Source of the DNA: DATKMG01 sp035541995
GTDB lineage: Bacteria > Acidobacteriota > Terriglobia > Versatilivoradales > Versatilivoraceae
Reading direction: 5' to 3'
Assembly: GCA_035541995.1 (NCBI GenBank)
Contig: DATKMG010000625.1
Span: 1-8,236 of the forward strand
Length of the DNA stretch: 8,236 bases
Shown: piece by piece, positions 1 to 5,552 of the stretch
Position numbering within the stretch: the stretch's first letter is position 1
How the letters are laid out: every line of letters begins with the position of its first letter
Translations under genes and position numbers: made by a program
The notes under the pieces: model-generated
What the model was told of the DNA's origin: nothing
Database searches by the model: none
Seen by the model: only the letters and a program-made list of their open reading frames with translations

Positions 1-444
1 GGGCTGATGGGGGTCTCGGTGGGGGTGGCTTTGGCCGGCTGGTGGCTGGCATATACCTTCTACCTGAAGGAGCCGGCCTGGCCGCAACGGCTGATGACCC
101 GCTACCGCGGACTCTACCTGACCCTGCTCAACAAGTACTGGGTCGATGAAATCTACGACATGCTATTTGTGAACCGGACCAAGGACCTGGGTACCTTCCT
201 TTCGAAATTTGATTTAAAGGTCATTGATGGCGGTGTCAATGGCTCCGCGTTCATGACACGGTTGACCGGATCCATCTCCGGATTTATTGACAACTGGGTC
301 GTCGACTTTGCGGTTCGACGCACGGACTTAATCTATTATATGAGTTATCCCGTGCGACGAATTCAGACCGGCATCATTCAGAATTACGCCGCAATGACCG
401 TTGCGGGGATCCTGATCCTTGTCGGGTATTTTCTGTTGAGATAG
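1..444 (+). CDS. nuoL: NADH-quinone oxidoreductase subunit L, C-terminal part (5' end outside window)
   Basis: This is the C-terminal 147 residues of NuoL, the largest antiporter-like membrane subunit of respiratory complex I, which helps pump protons across the inner membrane. The frame is open to the window edge, so the ATG at position 7 is an internal Met; NuoL proteins are usually over 600 residues, so most of the gene lies upstream. What is visible is the family's C-terminal region: NKYWVDEIYD, then the VIDGGVNG segment, a charged stretch with IDNWVVDFAV, then PVRRIQTGIIQNYA leading into a final membrane helix that ends in FLLR. This part contributes to the long lateral helix and last transmembrane helix that brace the membrane arm. 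nuoM follows after 101 nt on the same strand, as expected in a nuo operon. That spacer contains AAGG-rich sequence and only a weak 6-bp inverted repeat (466-471 with 492-497). Identification is secure. Confidence 0.95.
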   Translation, partial: GLMGVSVGVALAGWWLAYTFYLKEPAWPQRLMTRYRGLYLTLLNKYWVDEIYDMLFVNRTKDLGTFLSKFDLKVIDGGVNGSAFMTRLTGSISGFIDNWVVDFAVRRTDLIYYMSYPVRRIQTGIIQNYAAMTVAGILILVGYFLLR

Positions 445-545
445 AAATGAGGAAGCCGGAGCGACAAAGGCAAAGGTAAGGTAAAGGGAAAGCCTTTCTG
501 ATTGCCTCTGCGAATTCGTCTTTAGCCGATTATCCAGGAGCTGTT

Positions 546-2162
546 ATGTTCATGAACCACCTGCTTTCTATAGTGGCGTACACGCCGCTAGTAGGGGCGT
601 TGCTGCTGATCTTCGTCAATAAAGAGCGAAAGGATTTCATTCGCTGGTTTGCCAACATCGTGGCTGGCATCGGCTTCCTGGTTTCGATTCCGCTACTGAC
701 CGGTTTCGATTCCAGTGCTGACGGCTTCCAATTTGTGGAGCGCGCCTCCTGGATCCCGTCTCTGGGTGTTGAGTACCATCTTGGGATTGACGGTATCAGC
801 CTGCTGTTGATTATCCTGACGACCGGACTTGGCTTCCTATCGGTCCTTTCCTCGTGGTCTGCAATTACAGAGCGCGTCAAGGAATACTACATTTTCATGT
901 TGTTGCTTCAGACCGGCATGCTGGGCGTCTTCATGGCGATGGACTTTTTTCTCTTTTATGTGTTTTGGGAAGTCATGCTGGTTCCCATGTACTTCCTGAT
1001 TGGGGTCTGGGGTGGCCCCAGAAGGGTCTATGCCGCCATCAAATTCTTCCTTTACACCCTGCTGGGCTCGGTGCTGATGCTTCTTGGTATCCTGGCGTTG
1101 TATTTCTACAATCACAAGATAGCTGGCATCTGGACTTTCAGCATTCCTGAACTCCAGAAACTGACTTTTCCCTGGGAGTACCAGTTTTGGATCTTCCTGG
1201 CGTTTTTCGTTGCGTTTGCTATTAAAGTGCCGATGTTCCCCTTTCACACCTGGTTGCCGGATGCCCACGTAGAGGCGCCAACAGCCGGATCTGTCATTCT
1301 GGCCGGCGTCCTCCTCAAGATGGGGACGTACGGATTTATCCGCTTTAGCCTGCCCATGTTCCCGGACGCAGTCCGAGACACCTCCTCCATGAGCTTTATG
1401 GGGTACAGATTCGGGCTGTTGACCATGATAATTGTCCTTTCCATTATCGGGATCATATACGGGGCGCTGGTCGCCCTCATGCAAAAGGATGCCAAGAAAC
1501 TGGTAGCCTATTCTTCAGTTAGCCATCTGGGGTTTTGCATGTTGGGAATGTTTGCCCTGAATCCGAACGGGATCAATGGGAGCATTATCCAGCAAATCAA
1601 TCATGGTATTTCCACGGGTGCTCTCTTCTTGATCGTCGGCATCATCTATGAACGGCGGCACACCCGCGAGATTTCGGAGTTTGGCGGCTTGTCCCACGTC
1701 ATGCCCACTTATGCCGCCATTTTCATGATTATGACGATGTCCTCGATCGGGTTGCCTCTGCTAAACGGATTTATCGGGGAGTTCACTATCCTGGCAGGTG
1801 CTTTCCAGAAGAATATCTGGTGGGGTGTCACGGGGTGTACTGGAATTGTACTGGGCGCTTCTTACATGTTGTGGTTGTATCAGCGCATGATGTTCGGCCA
1901 GGTTACCAACCCGAAAAACCAGGGATTGAAAGACATGAACCTGCGCGAATTTGCCACACTATTTCCGCTGGTGATCATGGCCTTCTGGATCGGCATCTAC
2001 CCCAAGCCCCTGTTTCGAATCATCGAGAAGCCAGTAAACCAGATCGTTGCCAAAGTCGACCCCGGCTTTTTCTCCAGACCGTATCAAGCGCGGAAAATTC
2101 CCACCGGTAGCTTCAAAATAGCGGCAATTCGTGATGGCACGGCCAGCCAGGGGTCCAAATAG
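546..2162 (+). CDS. nuoM: NADH-quinone oxidoreductase subunit M
   Basis: NuoM is an antiporter-like proton-pumping subunit of complex I in the inner membrane. The 538-residue protein is complete and somewhat longer than the E. coli protein (509), mainly through a polar, basic tail after the last helix (about residues 490-538). Key charged residues are in place: Glu142 in VFWEVMLVPMYF, Lys227 in FAIKVPMFPFHTWLPDAH, Lys258 in GVLLKMGTYGF and Glu412 in NGFIGEFTIL, corresponding to the channel residues known from E. coli (E144, K234, K265, E407). About 14 hydrophobic segments are visible. The start at 546 is chosen because AGGAG at 536-540 lies 5 nt upstream; the in-frame ATG at 552 would be 11 nt away. 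It follows nuoL, but no nuoN comes after it: downstream is a spacer and then a convergent unrelated gene. Function is certain by family; the operon end is unusual. Confidence 0.97.
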   Translation: MFMNHLLSIVAYTPLVGALLLIFVNKERKDFIRWFANIVAGIGFLVSIPLLTGFDSSADGFQFVERASWIPSLGVEYHLGIDGISLLLIILTTGLGFLSVLSSWSAITERVKEYYIFMLLLQTGMLGVFMAMDFFLFYVFWEVMLVPMYFLIGVWGGPRRVYAAIKFFLYTLLGSVLMLLGILALYFYNHKIAGIWTFSIPELQKLTFPWEYQFWIFLAFFVAFAIKVPMFPFHTWLPDAHVEAPTAGSVILAGVLLKMGTYGFIRFSLPMFPDAVRDTSSMSFMGYRFGLLTMIIVLSIIGIIYGALVALMQKDAKKLVAYSSVSHLGFCMLGMFALNPNGINGSIIQQINHGISTGALFLIVGIIYERRHTREISEFGGLSHVMPTYAAIFMIMTMSSIGLPLLNGFIGEFTILAGAFQKNIWWGVTGCTGIVLGASYMLWLYQRMMFGQVTNPKNQGLKDMNLREFATLFPLVIMAFWIGIYPKPLFRIIEKPVNQIVAKVDPGFFSRPYQARKIPTGSFKIAAIRDGTASQGSK

Positions 2163-2255
2163 GGACACAAGACACTTTCAAGCTCACCACCTCGGACGAA
2201 AATACTGGAGGGCTTTGCTTCGTCGGGGGCGAGGTTGCTTGCGTAGGCATGAGGC

Positions 2256-2292
2256 GGGACGAGGGCGTCCCGTCTCCAGAGGTATGGAGACG
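2256..2292. repeat. Two tandem hairpins in the spacer between convergent genes
   Basis: The 228-nt spacer between the end of nuoM (2162) and the end of the convergent lipoprotein gene (2391) carries two adjoining perfect inverted repeats. GGGACG (2256-2261) pairs with CGTCCC (2266-2271) around a 4-nt loop. CGTCTCCA (2271-2278) pairs with TGGAGACG (2285-2292) around a 6-nt loop. There is no T-run on either strand, so it is not a standard intrinsic terminator. It could still slow polymerase or protect 3' ends from both sides, or be a copy of a dispersed palindromic repeat. I see no other gene in this spacer; the open frame over it has no coding character. Confidence 0.5.
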
Positions 2293-2390
2293 CCGCTCCC
2301 CCGCGGTGCCATTGAAGAGCGCATTTTCGAGAGAGAGGGGCCTGTGGGAGACCAACCCTGATAATGTCGCGTACAATGCAGCCTAATGTT

Positions 2391-2987
2391 TCACGACTTC
2401 TTGGGTTCGACCAGCTTCAATGTGTAGCTGGCCGTCTGTTCGGCTTTAATGTGGATGAATAGGATTCCTTTTTCGGGATATGCCCACACTGTGGTTTGTG
2501 AGTCGGGCTGCGATTCAACGGGGTTCTCCCCGAAGCTCTTCTTTAGCAGGTCGATGCTTCCGTGAGCAAGCAGCTCTGAGAGGTTTCCCTTCGCCTTCTT
2601 GTAATAGTTGGTATTAATGTAGAGGGCGACGACTTTGGCGGCATAGCGGTCAATGTCGACGTAAATGCCGTGGTCCTCATAAGCGCTGCGATAGAGCTTT
2701 GGCAGGGTTTCCATTTTGATAGGCTTACCGAGGAGCCGGTCAACATCCCGGGTGCGATCTCCCAGTTTGACTCCCAAAGCTGAAATGTTACGGCTTGTAA
2801 TGTCGGGAATTGCGGTAATATCATCCTTGCTGACGTCGTAGACCATTGTCACTTGTGGCGGCGGGGTTGACTTGGCTGCCTCTGAAGCGCTGTTACCCGG
2901 TTCCGGCTGTTTGGGGGATTGAGAGCAACTCAAGGCAAGAATGAAAAGCATTAGAACAGACAAAGAGGCAAGCAAGGTCCTGCTCAT
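2391..2987 (-). CDS. Hypothetical secreted lipoprotein with possible BamE/BLIP-like repeats
   Basis: I do not recognise this gene by name. It encodes 198 residues. Residues 1-20 form a type II signal peptide (MSRTLL then a hydrophobic core) ending in ALS-Cys21, so the mature protein is probably lipid-anchored; Ser at +2 favours the outer membrane. A Pro/Ser/Ala-rich linker (about 22-46) follows. The globular part (about 68-193) looks like two related halves: the first has LGVKLGDRTRDVDRLLGKP followed by GIYVDID and VVALYI strands; the second has a helix ending LLKKSFGENP followed by WAYPEKGILFIHI and YTLKLV strands. This helix-then-strands pattern with a GxP-type turn resembles the BamE/BLIP-like fold, a weak inference. 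The start at 2987 is chosen over an in-frame ATG at 3089 because AGGAGG lies 5 nt upstream of it and the signal peptide begins there; the longer form would bury the signal behind 34 residues. It is transcribed divergently from the atp operon and convergently to nuoM. Confidence 0.8.
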   Translation of the reverse strand: MSRTLLASLSVLMLFILALSCSQSPKQPEPGNSASEAAKSTPPPQVTMVYDVSKDDITAIPDITSRNISALGVKLGDRTRDVDRLLGKPIKMETLPKLYRSAYEDHGIYVDIDRYAAKVVALYINTNYYKKAKGNLSELLAHGSIDLLKKSFGENPVESQPDSQTTVWAYPEKGILFIHIKAEQTASYTLKLVEPKKS

Positions 2988-2992
2988 TGTGT

Positions 2993-2998
2993 CCTCCT
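2993..2998 (-). promoter_or_regulatory. Shine-Dalgarno site of the lipoprotein gene
   Basis: On the minus strand AGGAGG ends 5 nt before the ATG at 2987. This perfect site fixes the start of the lipoprotein and rules out the upstream in-frame ATG at 3089. Confidence 0.85.
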
Positions 2999-3164
2999 GT
3001 GAATTCACAAGCAGAATTTGGGCGAAACGACGGCGTGGTTCAATGAAGATAACACCAAGGGAGACCTTACGTCCCGGCAGAGTAGCCAACCTCTGCAGGC
3101 CACGGTGGTGCCTTCTCAGCCCGACTTATCTTAATCAAATCAGGTAGGGATTTCACTAAGAAAG

Positions 3165-3386
3165 ATGTCTGGACCCAAGTACCAGAATCTCGCGGATCTC
3201 CTCTCCATCGGAATTATGCTTCCGGCCTGTATTGGCATTGGATATGGCATCGGCTACCTCCTGGATCATTTTCTGGGAACCCGAATGGTATTCAAGGTGA
3301 TCTTTCTTTTGTTTGGTATCGCAGCGGGTTTCATCAATTTATTCCGGACAGTGAACAAGGTTGAGCATGATGTTTCTCCCAAATAG
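3165..3386 (+). CDS. atpZ: AtpZ/AtpI-family small F0F1-ATPase accessory protein
   Basis: This 73-residue protein belongs to the small two-helix membrane proteins encoded at the head of F-type ATP synthase operons (ATPase_gene1 type, described as putative F0F1-ATPase subunits or Mg2+/Ca2+ channel partners of AtpI). A short polar N-terminus (MSGPKYQNLADLL) is followed by helix 1 (about 14-34, with the Gly-rich GIGYGIGYLLD) and, after a short loop with LGTRMVFK, helix 2 (about 43-62) ending near the FRTVNK motif. The YGIGYLLD...LGT...G pattern is characteristic. The ribosome binding site is weak (only TAAGAAAG before the ATG). It opens the operon: its 3' end overlaps the next gene by 20 nt, suggesting translational coupling. 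The 177-nt upstream spacer is shared with the divergent lipoprotein gene and should hold the operon promoter, although I could not pick out convincing boxes. The symbol is by family analogy. Confidence 0.8.
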   Translation: MSGPKYQNLADLLSIGIMLPACIGIGYGIGYLLDHFLGTRMVFKVIFLLFGIAAGFINLFRTVNKVEHDVSPK

Positions 3387-3837
3387 CAGCCAGCTCCTTT
3401 TAGATTCCTATTACCAAAACTTTGAACGAAGACTGACACGACTCAGCCTGGGCTTGGGGCTGGTGATAGTGTCGGTATTGTTGATCTTCGCTTCCCTCAG
3501 GGCGGTATTTGGATTCATTGCAGGGTCAATTCTCTCCCTTTACAATTTCCTTTGGCTGAAGCAAGCCGTCGACCGATTGCTGGCCAGATTCCAGCCTTCA
3601 GGAAGCAACGACGTTTCCACAGTCGGCTGGAGGAGAGGGGAAAGGCGAGTGGTCTTCAAGTACTTCATGCGATTCGCATTGATCGGGGGGAGCCTCTGTG
3701 CTATATTCCGCTATCAAATTTTGGACGTGAAGGCGTTCGCCCTGGGTTTGTTCCTGTTTGTGATGGCCGTCTTGGCAGAGTGCATTTACCAGGTCACGAA
3801 AACACTCATCGAGGATTGGGACCGTGGAAGAGCATAG
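3367..3837 (+). CDS. atpI: ATP synthase subunit I (AtpI-type assembly factor)
   Basis: This is a 156-residue, four-helix membrane protein matching the position and character of AtpI, a non-stoichiometric factor that assists c-ring assembly. Hydrophobic segments are visible near residues 28-46, 48-68, 98-115 and 120-140. An early YYQNFERRLTRLSLGLG stretch and the central LYNFLWLKQAVDRLL segment are typical of the ATP-synt_I family. A longer form from TTG at 3361 is possible, but ATG 3367 has AAGG at 3357-3360, 6 nt upstream, and is preferred; ATG 3370 is a further option. It overlaps atpZ by 20 nt and the downstream atpB by 14 nt, so the three genes form a tightly coupled unit. Family sequence conservation is low, so the call rests on topology plus operon position. 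Confidence 0.82.
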   Translation: MMFLPNSSQLLLDSYYQNFERRLTRLSLGLGLVIVSVLLIFASLRAVFGFIAGSILSLYNFLWLKQAVDRLLARFQPSGSNDVSTVGWRRGERRVVFKYFMRFALIGGSLCAIFRYQILDVKAFALGLFLFVMAVLAECIYQVTKTLIEDWDRGRA

Positions 3838-4585
3838 CACGTGGATCGCAGAGACTGTGAACCGCTGGCTGGGACCTCTGATTGCACCAGCCAAGGTTGC
3901 TGTTTTGACCGCCATTTACGGATGGTTTGGCAAACCCTATGTGCCGGGTGACCCGGTCATCCCGGAGCATGTCGTATTCGCTTGCATCGTTTTCCTGGCG
4001 TGCTGCATCTTCTTTCCGCTCGTCCGGCTCACTTTCTCTGTTGAAAAGCCGGGGAGATTCCAACAAGGACTGGAACTTTTTGTTGAGGCCCTGGGATCCC
4101 AGATGGAGGATATTATTGGCCACGGCGGGAAGCGATACCTCCCCATGGTGGCCACGATTGGGCTTTTTGTTTTGTTGATGAACCTTTCCGGACAAATCCC
4201 TGGGTTCAAGCCTCCTACTGGAAACATCAATGTCACGGCAGGCTGTGCCCTGTGCGTCTTTGTCTATTACAACTATTTGGGGGTTAGAAAGAGGGGCTTG
4301 ATCGGGTACTTGAAGCACTTTGCCGGTCCTGTGTGGTGGTTGGCACCCCTAATGATGCCCATAGAGTTCATCAGCCATCTGGCACGACCTTTCTCACTGA
4401 CTGTCCGTCTTTTTGCTAATATTTTTGGGGAACATTTGATTGTCGGAGTGTTCTTCGGCCTGATCCCATTCCTCCTGCCCCTACCCATCATGGTCCTGGG
4501 CCTTTTTACGGCCCTTCTGCAGGCATTTATTTTCATGGTGCTGCCGATGGTTTATATTCAAGGGGCAGTGGCCGAAGAGCACTGA
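3824..4585 (+). CDS. atpB: F-type ATP synthase subunit a
   Basis: AtpB is the static F0 subunit that provides the two ion half-channels next to the rotating c-ring in the inner membrane. The 253-residue protein is full length. The essential arginine is Arg195 in LTVRLFANIFGEHL, the counterpart of E. coli Arg210. The preceding helix carries PIEFISHLARPFS with Glu181 and Arg188, and the last helix carries the conserved LLQAFIFMVLPMVYI with Gln233. The motif LSGQIPGFKPPTGNINV (121-137) is typical of bacterial a subunits before the core helices. The start is GTG at 3824, overlapping atpI by 14 nt with GAGG at 3811-3814 upstream; no better ATG exists nearby. It is separated from atpE by an unusually long 263-nt spacer carrying repeats. 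Identification is secure. Confidence 0.97.
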   Translation: MEEHSTWIAETVNRWLGPLIAPAKVAVLTAIYGWFGKPYVPGDPVIPEHVVFACIVFLACCIFFPLVRLTFSVEKPGRFQQGLELFVEALGSQMEDIIGHGGKRYLPMVATIGLFVLLMNLSGQIPGFKPPTGNINVTAGCALCVFVYYNYLGVRKRGLIGYLKHFAGPVWWLAPLMMPIEFISHLARPFSLTVRLFANIFGEHLIVGVFFGLIPFLLPLPIMVLGLFTALLQAFIFMVLPMVYIQGAVAEEH

Positions 4586-4589
4586 AATA

Positions 4590-4710
4590 CAGTGGTCAGT
4601 GAATAGTGATCAGTGGTTAGTGGTTTGTGATCGGTGGTTAGTGATTCGTCGTTTGTTGGAGGCGTGCCTGTAAGTCCGCTAATCACTAACCCCGAGCCCC
4701 TAATCCCTAA
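4590..4710. repeat. Degenerate 7-bp repeat array in inverted arrangement between atpB and atpE
   Basis: Starting 5 nt after the atpB stop, ten consecutive heptamers run in register from 4590 to 4659 with rough consensus YAGTGRT (CAGTGGT, CAGTGAA, TAGTGAT, CAGTGGT, TAGTGGT, TTGTGAT, CGGTGGT, TAGTGAT, then decaying). After a 16-nt gap, five heptamers of the same family occur on the opposite strand in register from 4676 to 4710 (minus-strand units TTAGCGG, TTAGTGA, CTCGGGG, TTAGGGG, TTAGGGA). The two arms can pair: GGTTAGTGATT (4636-4646) is the exact complement of AATCACTAACC (4681-4691), giving an 11-bp stem. Similar TTAGTG-type heptamer strings occur between genes in some soil bacteria (recollection, not searched). 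It lies inside an operon, so it is transcribed. Confidence 0.75.
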
Positions 4711-4787
4711 CACCTGTTTTCTTGCCGTCTGTGTGAGCTCGGGATGCACGAGGGTTTCCCGGGAACCACCTCCAGGCAGCGCTTCAT

Positions 4788-4819
4788 AACGGCTCCGCCG
4801 TTGCCCTGCGGGGCCGGCC
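4788..4819 (+). promoter_or_regulatory. GC-rich hairpins in the atpE leader
   Basis: AACGGC (4788-4793) pairs with GCCGTT (4797-4802) around a 3-nt loop. Directly after it GCCC (4803-4806) can pair with GGGC (4811-4814), overlapping the palindrome GGCCGGCC (4812-4819). The structures end 17 nt before the atpE ribosome binding site. They could protect a processed atpE message or set its translation, which would matter because many c subunits are needed per enzyme. There is no T-run, so termination is unlikely. Function is inferred. Confidence 0.35.
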
Positions 4820-4836
4820 AGCCGAATCTTTAGAAA

Positions 4837-4844
4837 AGGAGAGG
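4837..4844 (+). promoter_or_regulatory. Shine-Dalgarno site of atpE
   Basis: AGGAGAGG lies 4 nt before ATG 4849 (7 nt counted from AGGAG). It supports ATG 4849 rather than the adjacent in-frame TTG at 4846 as the start, and is the strongest ribosome binding site in the atp operon, in keeping with the high demand for subunit c. Confidence 0.8.
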
Positions 4845-4848
4845 TTTG

Positions 4849-5163
4849 ATGAAAAGGACATTTGTCTGGTTGTTGATGACGTTGGGAGTGCTTATGGGCT
4901 CCTCGCCTGTTTTAGCGCAGGCGCAAGAAGGCGGGGGGGGAATTGGCAGATACTGGATAGTCATTACATCCGGATTTGCCATGGCCATGGCTTCCTCTGT
5001 TTGTGCGCTGGCCCAAGGTAGGGCCATCTCCGCCGCATGCGAAGGAATGGCTCGTAATCCCGGGGCAGCCCCGGCCATCCGATTTGCTCTATTGTTGGGT
5101 TTGGTGCTGATTGAGTCCCTGGCACTCTATACCCTGCTGATTATCTTCGTTAAGGTTGCTTAA
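4849..5163 (+). CDS. atpE: F-type ATP synthase subunit c with N-terminal leader
   Basis: AtpE forms the rotating c-ring that carries ions through F0. The protein has 104 residues, about 20-25 more than typical c subunits, because residues 1-25 form a signal-peptide-like leader (MKRTFVWLL...VLAQA). Helix 1 runs about 36-57, the polar loop is EGMARNPGA (65-73) with the conserved Arg-Asn-Pro, and helix 2 runs about 77-101 with the ion-binding carboxylate Glu89 in LIESLALYTLLI. Gln56, Glu89, Ser90 and Tyr94 align, with the same 33-residue Gln-Glu spacing, to Gln32, Glu65, Ser66 and Tyr70 of the sodium-binding Ilyobacter c subunit. The helix-1 GxGxGxG motif is replaced by Ser49/50-Val51-Ala53-Ala55. 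The start is ATG 4849 with AGGAGAGG upstream. It is the last gene of the operon: a strong terminator follows 27 nt after the stop. The family call is certain; ion specificity is open. Confidence 0.96.
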   Translation: MKRTFVWLLMTLGVLMGSSPVLAQAQEGGGGIGRYWIVITSGFAMAMASSVCALAQGRAISAACEGMARNPGAAPAIRFALLLGLVLIESLALYTLLIIFVKVA

Positions 5164-5190
5164 TCAGCCGCCTCGGGTTTCAGTCCACAG

Positions 5191-5225
5191 AAACCGCCTT
5201 CCGATTTCGGGAAGGCGGTTTTTTC
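5191..5225 (+). terminator. Intrinsic terminator closing the atp operon
   Basis: AACCGCCTTCC (5192-5202) pairs perfectly with GGAAGGCGGTT (5210-5220), extendable by A5191-T5221, around a 7-nt loop. The stem runs into a stretch of six T (5219-5224). It lies 27 nt past the atpE stop and shows the transcription unit ends with atpE. Confidence 0.93.
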
Positions 5226-5324
5226 GTTTCGGGGGTAATGAATGGAAAAGTAGGCTTGGCCACCCGAGGTTTCATTCGTTTGGGCGCAATTGGATTTGGT
5301 AGGTGGCGAGGACGTGTGTTCAGA

Positions 5325-5537
5325 TCACCCCTTGCCGCCCAGGACAATCAATCTTACACCCAGAATAACCATGATGATTCCCAGCGCCATCATGTTCATC
5401 CAAACTATTTCTCCTCCCAGGTAGACACTGATCCAGGAAAACCACATGGCATAGAGGCCGAGCACTGCGCTGACAATCCCGAGAGTTAGACGTAAAGGGG
5501 CAGACTTGAGGAGATATCCTTTATGAAATCCTCCCAT
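5325..5537 (-). CDS. Small two-helix hypothetical membrane protein
   Basis: I do not recognise this 70-residue protein. It has a short basic N-terminus (MGGFHKGYLLKSAPLR), a first hydrophobic helix (about 18-41, ending with WFSWISVYLGG) and a second helix (about 47-66, MNMMALGIIMVILGVRLIVLGG), ending GGKG. Both helices are Gly-rich and the positive N-terminus suggests an N-in hairpin in the inner membrane. The start at 5537 has no clear Shine-Dalgarno site, only GGGAT upstream, but it lies 15 nt after the stop of the decayed deacetylase-like gene on the same strand, so it may once have relied on translational coupling. The pattern of hydrophobic residues and the absence of stop codons favour a real gene. 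No function can be assigned. Confidence 0.6.
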   Translation of the reverse strand: MGGFHKGYLLKSAPLRLTLGIVSAVLGLYAMWFSWISVYLGGEIVWMNMMALGIIMVILGVRLIVLGGKG

Positions 5538-5552
5538 CGCACGAGATCCCGG

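Noticed and set aside
837..1484. 215-codon minus-strand open frame inside nuoM
   Set aside because: It is antisense to a clearly conserved membrane protein gene and is rich in His, Gln and Arg, as expected from the complement of hydrophobic codons.
2131..2361. 76-codon open frame after nuoM
   Set aside because: It overlaps the nuoM end in another frame, is Arg/Gly-rich, and runs through the hairpin repeats; it has no protein-like pattern.
2988..3089. 34-residue N-terminal extension of the lipoprotein
   Set aside because: It would place a charged, Arg-rich stretch before the signal peptide, and the perfect AGGAGG is positioned for the inner ATG.
3090..3164. Promoter boxes for the atp operon in the spacer upstream of atpZ
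   Set aside because: The operon promoter must be near, but I found no pair of boxes with acceptable sequence and spacing; TTATCTTAAT near 3125 has no matching -35.
4590..4710. CRISPR array
   Set aside because: Units are only 7 bp, contiguous and degenerate with no spacers, and the second arm is inverted.
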